Of a DNA stretch of 64,000 bases, positions 13,213 through 24,599 are shown one piece after another. The stretch is from Sphagnum magellanicum. Lineage: Eukaryota > Streptophyta > Sphagnopsida > Sphagnales > Sphagnaceae. The notes under the pieces are model-generated. The model worked only from the letters and a program-made list of their open reading frames with translations. It was not told the origin of the DNA and did not search any database. The stretch covers positions 15,307,666 to 15,371,665 of the forward strand of contig CM038919.1 of the NCBI GenBank assembly GCA_021904315.1, written 5' to 3'. The number at the start of each line of letters is the position of its first letter. Positions within the stretch are counted from its first letter, which is position 1. Position numbers and translations under genes: made by a program.

Positions 13213-13480
13213 AGGTGTAATTCCCCTCCCACTCTTAAGGAGTTGGCATACATGGGATATAAGGTACCCTCCCAATACACTGAGTTCTTTACAAGAGTGA
13301 GAAATGGCTTTTGAGTATGAGATTAAAAAAATAGCGTAAGATAAAACGCTAATATGGGGTGGGTATTACCAAACTAAGGGGTCTAGACTCTAGGGTGATA
13401 GTCTAGCCAAGTACAGCCTTGCATTTTGTGAATACCCATAGTAAATCATGTGGCATAGGACAGGGGGGTTTTGCTTGACT
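13213..13480. other. non-coding flank of LTR-like copy A
   Basis: No gene was recognised. At about 13,420 there is another GCCTTGCATTTTGTGAAT segment, a diverged piece of the same repeat family as copy A. Confidence 0.4.
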
Positions 13481-13735
13481 TACAGTTGCTCCTGAAGAAT
13501 GGGAGAGATCTTATGCCTACTTAATGCATAAGATCTTTGTCACTCATACCAAATATTACGTGTGAGTGAGCATAAGATCTTAAGATCCTTCCACTCTTAA
13601 GGAATAGGTGTGAGTAAGCCTATGATCATAAGATCCTTTTCACTAGTAAGGTGTAGGTGTATGATCTTCTCACTCTTAAGGAATAGGTGTGAGTATGCAT
13701 AATATCATAAGATCCTTCTCACTGTTAAGATCCGT
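13481..13735. repeat. short tandem repeat array around ATAAGATCCTT
   Basis: Imperfect units of about 55-65 bp repeat CATAAGATCCTT, CACTCTTAAGGAATAGGTG and TGAGTATGCATA-like blocks at least four times. CACTCTTAAGGA also occurs in the LTR-like copies, so the array may have grown from an LTR end. Confidence 0.65.
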
Positions 13736-16700
13736 CATCTTTTCTGAGAGGAATATCCACAGAAAGAAGGTGCCCTCCAAAATCTACACCAAAGATATTT
13801 GTCCCCATGCTTAACACTTTCCAGTCAAGGTCTGTTGAGGTGGGCACAGACTACATATGGACAGAGCAGAATTACATATAGTAAAGGACGTTGTGAAGCA
13901 TCATTTCATCCATCTGTCCTGTCATTCATCCGTCCATTCATTCGGTCATCCATTTGTCTCGTCATGGTCTGTTTACTCTGACGGGGCGGAGAAAGAGTGG
14001 AATACAGATGCGATGCGGCAGAGAATAATATATATTAGTGTTGTAAATTTTTATTTTATTTTTTTATTTTGGGGTTTTTGGACTTAGGTACACTCATCCT
14101 GTCCCTTTCTCAACAACTGAAAGAGTTGGGTTGGGATTTTTTTTTTTTTTTTTTTTTTTTTGAAATTTTATTTAGAATATTGGAAATTTTCAATGCTTTT
14201 TACAATGCCATAATTTTTTATTATAGTTCAATGGATGCCAGAGCGAGCAGCCGTTAAACACACTTTTATTAGATATTGGCAATTTCAAGGCTTGTATTTG
14301 CCATAATAATAATGGCAATGGATGTCAGTTGCCATTTTAGCACACAAACTTAATAGATATATTGGTAATTGCAATGATCAGATTGCCCAGAAATTTTTTT
14401 TTGCCAATAATAATAATATGCTGGATGCCAAAGGTATTATTACGATGCATGTGAAAATTGGCTGCACCAGAAACCCTAACCATTATGAACAAGGAGGGGG
14501 TCTGGATACTGGAACTTATCAACATACAAAAACAAAGAAATAATTTTCAACAGATTGATACCTACTAAATAAGTAACTTACTACTTACTTACAAGTTGAA
14601 CACCGTTGGGGTATATTTGCCATCCTGTCTATTCCCATGGTCAGCTGTATGGCTATCTCACGAGTCACAAGCAGTGCAAACATCAAGATTTTCAGCGGCC
14701 AGGGTCCCCATGGATACATGCAGAATGTTATATATAAAGAGGTTTTGGAAATGTAGTTTGTAATTGTAATTTTGTAATATGTATCGTCAAATACACACAC
14801 CTGTGCATTAGGCACGGGGTTCAAACTAGTTGGGAATTAAAAGTTGAGGACCAGTTTGAATATATCTTGACCTAAATGAATGTAAATCCAGTGAAACTTG
14901 ATGAAAATGTTGTTTGGGTTGGGCTGGGTTGGGTTAGGTTGGGTTGGACCACCACTTGATTCAAGCCAAGCTTTGTTCAACAAAGTGACTTAAACCCTCA
15001 AGTGAGCAAAATTGGTCTATTCGCTTCTTGTGGCTACTTTGGGCTAGATTGGATTTGGGTTCTGCCTTGGACTAAGTCACTTGTGAGTCCTGACTGGTCA
15101 ATGGACATAACCGGTATATTGGGTCGTGATGCATGGGTAAGTAGTGGGAACTTGTAATGCTGATGAGGTTGGAGGGAGTGTGGTTCTAATACATTCAATG
15201 ATATTATATTTTGTTTTAAGTGGTGTGCAAACTAATGTTGGGTGATCCTGGTATTTTCAGCATAATCTGTGGTTTCAGGTCTGCAACTAAAATTGGGCAG
15301 GGTTTTGGTCCTAGGAGTTTTGTTTCTAAAAGTAAAAATTGGATTTGGTTAGGGTTACAGTTTTCAAAATTTGGGCAGTTGTGGAGACCTTTTCTGTTTT
15401 ACTTTTAGGTTTGTCTGGTTCACAGCTAGGGGTTTGGTTTGGATAAGGGTTCCAAATTTGTGGTTAGGTTCTGGTTCCCATTATTAGACATGGAACCAGA
15501 ACAACTGGTTCCACCTGTTCAGGTGGTTCTGAGCAGTGTAGGTCAGTTCCTAAAATTTTCAAGGAATTGATTCTAGTTTTTTTTCAAATATGGAACTTGG
15601 TTTCATTTTTAAAATATAAGGGTGATTCCGGTTTGAGTTTCTTCTAATTTTTAAATTAGGCCAGTTTTAGTTCCCAATTCCATAACCTCTGAATCAGATA
15701 ATTTCTGGTTACCATTGTAAGATCCAAAACATCAAAATTCATTGGCATTTATCTAAAATAAATAAGGGTAAGTATGACCTATAATGCTAAACTTTGTTAA
15801 TTCTATTAGTTAGATTAGGTGCCTCCCAAGTTCTATGGATTGCCTCATCACTATAATTTTTTATTTTTTAAAAAAAGAAAACTTTGGAAGATACTCAAAT
15901 TAGAAGTTTTTTTGTGAAAATAAAAATCCTCCCATTTGGCCCACCTATGTAGGGCAGAACTTTAGGCAAACCATACCAAATAAAACTGAGGATTGCTAAC
16001 AAATGGTAAAAGTGTACATGTTAGTCATAACACTTTGATTCTTACATTGTGACATTGAATTTGGCCTTTGAAAATTGTTTAATTTTTTTGAAAGTGTGTA
16101 ATTATTTCATTTTAAAGTAAATATTTAATTTTTAAATGCTCATTTTTACCCCCAGAAAAGGGATATATGATATGGGGGTACCTACACCCTACCCATAAGT
16201 GATACCTTTTTCAATTTTTTGATGTTGTGCAATTGGTTCTGCAACTTGCAATAAAACCTACAAGTTCATTACATATTTCACTCACCCTAAGTACCAGGGG
16301 AAAAACTAATACCAACTGTATACTATTCCTTATGGACTATTAAACACTCTGGAGAGCGCTTTCAAGGTGAAGAGCTGGGCCTTTGAGGTTGCATTTTGGC
16401 ATTATGATCCCTAGATGGAAAACTGAAATTTGTGGTGCAATTATGCAGCCGCTATTAAAGTTGGGTTGTCCAAATTGTGGCAGATCACCTAGTTCCTAAA
16501 CTTAGCCCAAGTAATGTAGAATGAGACGAAACATCATAAAAGTAAAAACCAATGTTGTCCAGCTAGCTTTTGAAGAGAACATTAATTCTCCTTTTCTTCA
16601 TTTTATAGAGCTCCACTTCCAATCCAAGGTAATTTGATGGAATCGCAGGTTTGTGATCCAAAGTGAGGTTTGTGATATTTCTAGACTGCGGATCGTTAAC

Positions 16701-17159
16701 AATAGGATTTAGCCAGATCTGACCATAGAGCAGATCTGACAGTAATTTTCTTCAAAATCTTTCGATATTGTGGTTGCCTTCTGGTGCCTATGGTATAAAT
16801 CTTGAAAGTTTTTAAAAACATTCTTTATGTTCAAAGTAACATTCTTTAATTTATTGAAACATAAATACAATCAGGAGATGTAAACATATGACGTTTGTCA
16901 ACCCTATACACATGACATGATATACTTGAAAAGTTCATGGTTGTTCGTGACATCACATTTACCTACAATAGTTCTATATAACAACTAGTTAACCAGATTT
17001 TCACCTATTGACACCTTCACATAATATGAATTGATCTTTCATTTGCTTCAAACTAATTGTGTAGATTCATCATTACAATTAGAGAAAGATAAAAATAGCA
17101 CATGATAACATCACTCCATGTATTTCCACCTTAGACATACCATAAGTTGGGATAGCATT
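13736..17159. other. intergenic DNA with simple repeats, no gene seen
   Basis: It contains a T tract of about 23 bases near 14,139, a GGGTTGGGTTGG-rich patch near 14,918-14,947 and a GGTTTTGG/GGTTCTGG-rich stretch at about 15,260-15,720. No coding or RNA gene was recognised. Confidence 0.5.
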
Positions 17160-18069
17160 TGTCCCCACCCTTAACTTACTTGCTAGAAGTGTCCAAATGT
17201 CCATTAATGATATGAGTTGACATTCATCAATGTCTAAAAGCTCTCAAAATAACATTCAAACGTTGAAAATTATGGCATCCTCAACCCCAAAAGTAAAAAC
17301 AAACTTGCTAAAGCTATATAAATGTTTCTTGATGATACTAATTGATACTCATCAATGTTTGTATTTTTCCAAATAACAAACATTGAAGGTCTGAACATTA
17401 TTCTTTTCCCCCAAAATAGACTTGTTAGAAATGTGTAAATGCCTATTAGTGATATTAGGTCATACTCATTGATGTCCATAAGCTCCCAAATAACATTTGA
17501 AGGTCTAAAAATTATTTCCCCCTCTAGAAATTTTTTGTTAGAGTTGTGAACATGTCTTTTGATTGTATTAAGCCATAGTCATCAATGTCCATAAGCTTCC
17601 AAGTGACATTTGAAGATCTAAAGATTACCTCCTTACCTAAAAACAAACTAAAGGCATGTAAATATCCTTTGGTGATATTGACCTTCATATTCATCAATGT
17701 CCATAAGCTCCCAAACAACATTTGAAGATCTGAAAATTAGCTCCTTTCCGCAACATAGACTTATTAGAGGTGTGTAAATATTTTTTGGTGATGCTAATTC
17801 ACATTCATCAATATCCACAAGCTCATGAAAACAACATTTGAATGTCTAAAAGTTACTTCCCCCCCAAAAAAAACTTGTTAGAGGTGTGTAAATGCCTTTT
17901 GGTGATATTAGTTCATATTCATCATCGTCCATAGTTCCCAAACAACATTTTAAGGTCTAAAAATTACCTCCCCTCCAAAATAAACTTGCTAAAGGTGTCA
18001 AAAATGTCTTTTAACAACATTACTTGATAACGAATAAGCTCCCAAATAACATTTGAAAGTTTGAAATAG
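17160..18069. repeat. tandem array, unit about 113-125 bp, first block
   Basis: The phrase TCATCAATGTCCATAAGCTCCC, or a variant, starts near 17,224, 17,349, 17,466, 17,579, 17,691, 17,805 and 17,919. It is followed each time by ACATTTGAAGGTCTAAAAATTA-like sequence, a C-rich stretch and CTTGTTAGAGGTGTGTAAATG. That gives seven to eight diverged copies. The array is broken at 18,069 by the LTR-like insertion and resumes at 19,000. Confidence 0.85.
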
Positions 18070-18999
18070 TGATGTTGTTTTATAGTTCTTGTAAGATACC
18101 TCCCACTCTTGAGGAATAGGTGTAAGAGTTGTCCCCATAATTGCACCTTGTGATGTATGTGGTAAGTAGGGCCTGAAAATAGGTACATTACTAGAATGAG
18201 GCATCGACCCAAGGTGGAGCCAAGCACGAATTTTGAATCCTAGTTACACCCTCATTTGAGGGCATTAACATGCATAAAGAACTGGCAAAGAATGTTATGA
18301 ATTGTAAGAACCTTGCTAAATACTTAAGATGTTTGTTTCACACCAAGAATAATGTTACTCTTAAGGTCCCTTCCAACTATACTAAGAATGTTTTGCTAGT
18401 TCTTTACATATGTTTAGGTTATGATAACCTTTGCCTTGTGTTTTAGGACCATAGGTAAAGCCCACGGGCAAGGACATTCCCAAAATGTAGGGCTAGACTC
18501 AACTATGGCCTCATCTTTGGCCCCTTATTATGAGAGTGACCCTACCCTAGGGCTTTATCCCACATGGCAACAACTATGGGGCTAGATTTAAGCTATTACC
18601 TCATCTTTTGCCCCATATTAGGAAAACGCCCCTTATCATAGGGCTTTATCAACAACCATGGTTCCTGTAACTGTTGGGTCCAATATTGAGGAGATCAAGA
18701 TGGACAAGATTAGGGTTTTGAACTTGGAGCTATGATTTGTGCCAAATGAAGAATTATTTGAATGCGGTGAGATCCAAATCCATAGCTTGAATGGTATATA
18801 AAGCTTCTAGCCCAATTTATAGTTCCAAGGGGAGTACAAATATTATGTATGGTTGACCAAGAGTTAATACTATGGACTTAGAAGAGACCTTCATGCAATT
18901 ACCAAGTCATCTCGAAGTGTGGAAGATTTGACCAAGTTTGAAGAGACATTCTTGCAATCAAACAAAACTCAAAAGAGTTTTGTGGTGATTATGATAACA
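18070..18999 (-). mobile_element. solo-LTR-like copy B, inserted in a tandem array
   Basis: This is a 930 bp unit with TG...CA ends (TGATGTTG to GATAACA), inverted relative to copy A at 12.3 kb. On the minus strand it has TTTATATACC at about 18,803-18,794 as a candidate promoter. The flanking DNA is one array: the unit cut off after AACATTTGAAAGTTTGAAAT resumes as TTTCCAAAATAAACTTGTT. This proves insertion into the array. Flanking bases (aatag / aattt) are not a clean target duplication, so the junctions have decayed or are off by a few bases. Confidence 0.7.
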
Positions 19000-19205
19000 A
19001 ATTTCCAAAATAAACTTGTTAATAGTGTTAAAATTGTCCTTTAGAGATATTAATTGATAGTGCATAAATTTCTAAACAACATTTTAAGGTCTACAAATTA
19101 CATCTCCCCATCAAAATAGGCTTGCTAAAAGTGTGGACCAATGTCCTTTGGTGATATTATATGATATTAAGGTACATAGTCTCGTAAACAACATTTAATT
19201 GAAGT
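19000..19205. repeat. tandem array, block after the LTR insertion
   Basis: About two more diverged units of the array, with CCAAAATAAACTTGTTA, TCCTTTGGTGATATTA and AAACAACATTTAA. Confidence 0.75.
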
Positions 19206-22200
19206 TTGAAAATACACATGAACACAAAGTGGATGATATTGATGGTTCTAGATATGTGATGGTTTACTCTACAAGGAATTTTGTCCATATCAACCCACAA
19301 ATTTGCAACTTGTGTCCAAATCAACCATTTTTTATTATTATTGATGTGACTATCCTCTGTGGCACCATGGTAAAAACAACTTGTAATCATAAAAACAACT
19401 AAAAAGTGGTTTATAGTTGCAAATGCAACTATGACTTGTGACTAATGTTAGTTTGGATGAAAGTGATGATGAAAAATGGACATATATCATCTATTTTTAA
19501 TGGCATTTCAACATAGATGAAAATGTAGTTGTTTTTGTGACTTGGGATGTGGTTCATAGGCCACTAGACACTATGTGGCATCTTATTCAACTTCAATTGC
19601 AACTATAAATCTTAGTTACAAATGTACATGAAATTAAATGTAACAAAAATGAGTTGGCCAATGAAATTGTTGGATTTTGTGGTTTAATTTTTTTGCTTAG
19701 CTTTCTTGAATGAAGTAAACATCAAATGTGTAGTAGGGTTTGGGAGGTTTGTGAAACTTTAGAGGACCCATGGCAATGGTAAATATGGACAATTATTTGG
19801 AATTTCCAATATTAAATTTTTATCATGTTGATATATCATAGTGTTTTTTAATTAATTAATTAATTAGGTAGGTTAGGTATTAGGTATTGGGTACTAGTAT
19901 ATAAATAAGCTAATTATTAGTAGGTGTTTTATTGTGTTGAATGAAATAATGTTATGTTTAATTAATTAATTAGGCAAGTTATGCAATTAGTCTATTTATA
20001 AATTAAGCTAGATAATAAGTAGTAATTAAGTAGGATATTTAATAGGAAGTATGTACATGGGTTAAGTAATAAATAGTAGGGGTAATTAATATGTGATAAT
20101 GTTTTTGTATAAATTAATTACTTAAATAGATAGATTATGTAATTAATCTAGTTATTAAGTTAGGTAGTAAGGTTAATTTATGATCCAGTTATAAACCTTA
20201 TATGTGATTAAGTTATATATAATATATCTAAATTCATTTTTGCTCATACAATTATAATATAATATATTTTAAAAATTAATATAACTTTAAAAATCAAATA
20301 GAGGTTTGAGATGTGAAAAATGTATAATATATTTTTAATTTTTTAAAACTCATAAGTTTACTTTAAATATTAATATATTATAAATTTAAAAGTAAAAAAT
20401 ATATAGTTCGATAGAATCAATTAATTATATGGCATTAATTAATATTTAAAAATTAAAATCGAAATTTAGATTAATCTTTTACATCAGAAATAATAAAATT
20501 AATATAAGGTATTTTATTATAATTTATTCATATCCATTTATAAATATTATATGTGAATAAAATATATATCACACATCTAAATTAAATTTTATTATTAGAA
20601 TTATGATATGTAAAAAACAATTTGTATAATGTAAATTTTAGAATCAAATGAAAGATTAAGATACAAAATATACAATTGTTATTATATTATCCACAAAGTT
20701 TTTTTCCATTCATAAATCATGTGGTTGAATTTATTTTTTCCAAGGAATGGTATTTAATAACAAAATTAAAGTATTATTCTTTTCAATTTAGTTTACATTT
20801 TTGAAAGAAAAATACATCGTTGTGTACATTAATGAAAAAAATTTAAAATTAAACTTTAAATCTTCTCATTTGGACAAATTATCAATAAGATATCAAATAT
20901 CAAAAATGATGTTTTGTGTAATGTTTTGAATCAAGTAAGTTAAATAGAATGCACATTGTTATATTGTCACAAAAAATGAGGTGGTTTGATGTAAAGGAGT
21001 TGATATCCCTACTTGGGGTCCAAGGATCAATTCTCACAAGAGACATGTGATGTGGTCAATGGTGATAAGTTGATCAAATATTCCTTGTTTACATAGCCTA
21101 CTAAATAAACTAGGTTGCCTATTTAATAACCTAAAATAAGCTTTTAGTCTAACTTAGGTAAGGACATGTGTCAACAACTTATAAGTTGAAATTAATAAAA
21201 TTATTAATAATATGATATATATACAAAAATAATAGTTTTATTTTAATATTTAAATAATAAATATTTAAAAATATTTATATAATTAATGCGACTACATTAT
21301 TTAGTCATAAAAGTAATTGCAAAATGACAATGCCACGTAAGCTAATTTGGATGGATGAAATGTTCATGTAAGTCGCATTTTCATGCGACTACCATTGTGT
21401 GGTGCCATGTATTGTTCCACCTATTGTCTTTTGTGACAAAAATTTTATGCAATTTATCTAAGGCAACTAAAACAAATTGTGGTCACATGTGGCATTTACG
21501 ACAAAAAATTAGATCGGAGCTGTTGCAAGGGAACTTCACTTGCCAAAAGTGAAGGGTGTTTAAAGTCGTATTATTCTCAAATATGGTCAAAATAGCTTTC
21601 GGTTTTGAAGCATAAATTTTGATTTCAAAATAAAAACTTATAAGATTTTGCATCATTATTGCCTTTGATATTAGCTTTCCAACAACCCTATGCATGCTAA
21701 ATTTGAAGATTGTATGAAGATATTATGAGGAATGGAATGAAGGGGGGTCAACTATTAAGTGTGAGCATTGATTAAACATCAACACAATGTTTTTTTTACA
21801 TTTTATCATGGTAAGTTTTGATTCTTTCAAAATGTCTTGGTATCCTCTAAGTGGACATAATGCATTAGATTCTTTAATGAGTTTCATTACATTTCATCGA
21901 ATCATTTTAACTTGTTAAAATACAACTACATAATAGTTCCACCCTTGAATGCGTTTTGTGAGTTGCATATCTTCATGTGAAAGGGTGTGCAAAAATTTGT
22001 CACATAAGGCATGCCCAATTTAATACTATGAATGATGCTTTCTGGCCAAATTATAAGAAAGTTCAAAGATTTAATACTCTATTAGAAGTAGTGAAAAAAT
22101 TAATGATTAATTGGTGGGTTCAAGAAACCTCCATATCACCCAATCACAAGGATGTTGTATGGAGGGTTGGGATCAAGAATTTTGAAATCCACCTTAAGCA

Positions 22201-22779
22201 TTATCTTCAAACATCACAGGTTAAAACCTACAACTTTAAATAATTGTTTAATTCTTTTGTTTATATGAACATATTTTTTACATCTATGCATCATTTCTTG
22301 TGTGTAAATTTTGTTGAATCCTATATACACTAAGAGGTTTGCCCATTAAGATTTGGGTTATAAGTCAAGTCAACATCTGGAATACAATGTTTAGATTTCC
22401 ATGTTGGAGGCAGAATTATTTCCCCTCATCATAATAATCATGACATTTGCTATCTTCTCAATTTCAAGTGGCATCTTTTCACTTTTAGGTACTTTATTCT
22501 TGAGTCCATGGTGCTCACATAATGTTTATGGTTGTATAAGTTTATGTTCAATTGTTGAAACTTATTTGATCAATACTCATAGCCCAAGGAAGTAGGTTTA
22601 ATTTACATGCATCATCTTTTTTGATTTTAATGGCATGGGCTATGAATGTATGATTGTTTATTTCTAGCTGTAGAATTTACAGCGCATTATAAGGACTGTA
22701 TGAATCTTATTATTGCATTTGAATCTTCAATGCTTTTGGTTTTGTTTCTATAGAATACTGAATCTGTTTTGACTACTTG
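19206..22779. other. very AT-rich intergenic DNA with TTAATTAA-type runs
   Basis: Between about 19,840 and 21,300 the sequence is dominated by TTAATTAATTA, ATTAGGTATTAGG and TATAATATATTT words. A similar block lies at 61,640-62,600. An open frame at 21,977-22,243 looks faintly protein-like, but I could not match it to any family. No other gene was seen. Confidence 0.5.
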
Positions 22780-23095
22780 GCATGGTGGAATTTTTATTGA
22801 CTATTTGGTGGGAGTTCTACAAGGACTAAATTTGCCTTGATTGCTTGGTGAAGTTTTTATTAAAAACTCAACCAATTTGAGTGTTTAGTTTTATCTCCAC
22901 AAAGAGTCAAGTAAACATTTGAATGTTTGGTTTTGTTTATGCAAGGAGCTAAGTACTTTGAGTGCTTGGTTTTGTTTGTGCAAGGAATCAAATAATTTCT
23001 ATGCTTAATTTTGTTTGTTCAAGGAGTCAAGCAATTTGACTAATTCCAATTTATTTTTGTACAAGGAGTCAAGTAGTTTCAATGCTTGCCACATA
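22780..23095. repeat. minisatellite, unit about 40 bp
   Basis: CAAGGAGTCAAGTAATTTGA-like units start near 22,900, 22,942, 22,981, 23,020 and 23,062. Weaker ones occur from about 22,815. The units share TGCTTGGTTTTGTTTGTG. Divergence between units is considerable. Confidence 0.75.
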
Positions 23096-23611
23096 TTGTA
23101 TAAAAATCTAAACATGTACACCAATTCACTTATATGGATGCAAAATGAATTGTCAAATTTTTTACAAGGAAAAAATCCATGTAACCCATTTATCATATAT
23201 TTTATATCACCATTTTATGCTACCCAATTTTTTTCTTGAATGCCAGAATCCTAGCTCAAAATAATGCAAGGTGTCAACTATACCTTTGAAAAATTCACAC
23301 GGGTTGTCAGCAATTTCTCATCCACCCAACATGTGTAACCAACTTGCAAACACCGAGAAATTGAAAAAAAAAAGAAAACCTTGGTTTAGGAGTCTTACCC
23401 ATCAATGATTTCAACCTTGTATTCAGTAAAAGAAAACAACTAACAAGATTTGGTTTAAATAGATACTCTAGAATATTGTTGTTCAATAGGGGAGGCAGCT
23501 TGCACCTAAGGTTCCTCAAAATCAAGAGATCTTAAGGTGCCTCTTCTCCTTCTCAAACACAATTGGATCCATTAAAATTGTACCAGATCTTTATGCTGTA
23601 TAAGGACGTTG
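23096..23611. other. intergenic DNA, no gene seen
   Basis: Only short chance open frames occur on both strands. Confidence 0.4.
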
Positions 23612-23694
23612 AATGGGGTAGTTCTGGGAATTCAGGACCCATGCTCAGCTGCCACCTGCCACGCTGGACCCTCATTTCCAGAATGACCCCAATT
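23612..23694. other. long hairpin, miRNA-precursor-like or fold-back remnant
   Basis: The arm 23,612-23,640 (AATGGGGTAGTTCTGGGAAT and on to AGGACCC) pairs with 23,666-23,694 (GGACCC to GACCCCAATT). The stem is about 29 bp with few mismatches, several of them G-U, and the loop is about 25 nt. The size and shape fit a plant miRNA precursor, but I recognise no known miRNA in either arm. A small transposon remnant is equally possible. Confidence 0.4.
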
Positions 23695-23898
23695 CACGGC
23701 CCTTTTCCTACACAGAAAGACCACCACGGGTGACACACCAGTAGTGGCATACTATAAGATTGACATCAAGTTTGTGTCAAACTTTTAGTTTCATTCAAGG
23801 AAAAGTCCGAGAACAAAGACACCCCAAAAGAAGAAGATACAAGCATGGGAAAAACTATTTCTAGGTCAAACTTCCTCAGCACTCACCAAATTAAGCAT

Positions 23899-24056
23899 GT
23901 GCATTCACACCTGATGTTAAGTCAGAGTTAAGTGAAAATCTAGGTGGCACTGAATGTCAAATGGGCATAATAGCTTAATGTTAAGTGAATGTTACCTTAA
24001 CATAAAATTTTCATGGTAAGTAGAACGAGAGTACCTAACAACAAGTGTGAATGCAC
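23899..24056. mobile_element. small TIR element (MITE-like), copy 1
   Basis: It starts GTGCATTCACAC and ends GTGTGAATGCAC, a perfect 12 bp terminal inverted repeat. The inverted similarity continues imperfectly inward on both sides (TGATGTTAAGTCA on the left). The length is 158 bp and it is non-coding. TTAAGC stands just outside both ends (23,891-23,896 and 24,058-24,063) and could be a target duplication. A related element is at 49,370-49,579. Confidence 0.65.
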
Positions 24057-24539
24057 CTTAAGCGTTTGTTGAACTAGCACATTTGTGCCCTCATCAGTAG
24101 AACTAAAAAGTCCAAATTTTTTCTTAGTTGCTTCCAAAGATTATAATTATCCTACCCTAAACAAAATGAGAGTCTCCCAGTCCAAACTTAACATTTCCCA
24201 GGCCAGAGGATGAAGTCAGCCTTCAACTCCTTTCTTTTTGGGGTGTGAAAATTTGGCAACCAACTTGACTGGACTTTTGAAAAATGTAAAGCAAAACTTT
24301 TAGGGTTTTTGATAATCAATTTTAGACTTTTGTTTAGCTTGTACCTCAGGTTTCCACAGGTCGCCAAAAATAGAGGGATTTGTAAATGTTTTTAGTTTCA
24401 TATTCAGTTTGTTAGCCAAATTTGGCAGACCATCTTCTGCAACTTGTGCCATATGAGAAAATTGAAAAAAAAAAAAAATCACTGGAGCGGGTAGTCCAGG
24501 CTAAATATAGCCATATAGAAGACTCACTACAGAAGGTTA

Positions 24540-24580
24540 AGATCGAATTGTAGGTGCTAGTAGGTGCTACAATTCGATCT
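24540..24580. repeat. short perfect hairpin
   Basis: AGATCGAATTGTAG at 24,540-24,553 is the exact reverse complement of CTACAATTCGATCT at 24,567-24,580. The 13-base spacer also repeats part of itself (GTGCTAGTAGGTG). It is followed by two plant-telomere-like CCCTAAA words at about 24,585-24,598. Confidence 0.7.
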
Positions 24581-24599
24581 CAACCCTAAACCCTAAACC

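Noticed and set aside
13028..13300. 90-codon frame whose peptide recurs on the minus strand at 17,998-18,227
   Set aside because: The peptide similarity is explained by the shared LTR-like DNA; the two frames diverge by frameshifts and end at the repeat border.
21977..22243. 88-codon frame that looked like a piece of hAT-type transposase
   Set aside because: No diagnostic residues or neighbouring domains could be identified; composition matches the AT-rich surroundings.
24585..24598. Telomere repeat (CCCTAAA)
   Set aside because: Only two units, far too short for an interstitial telomeric array.
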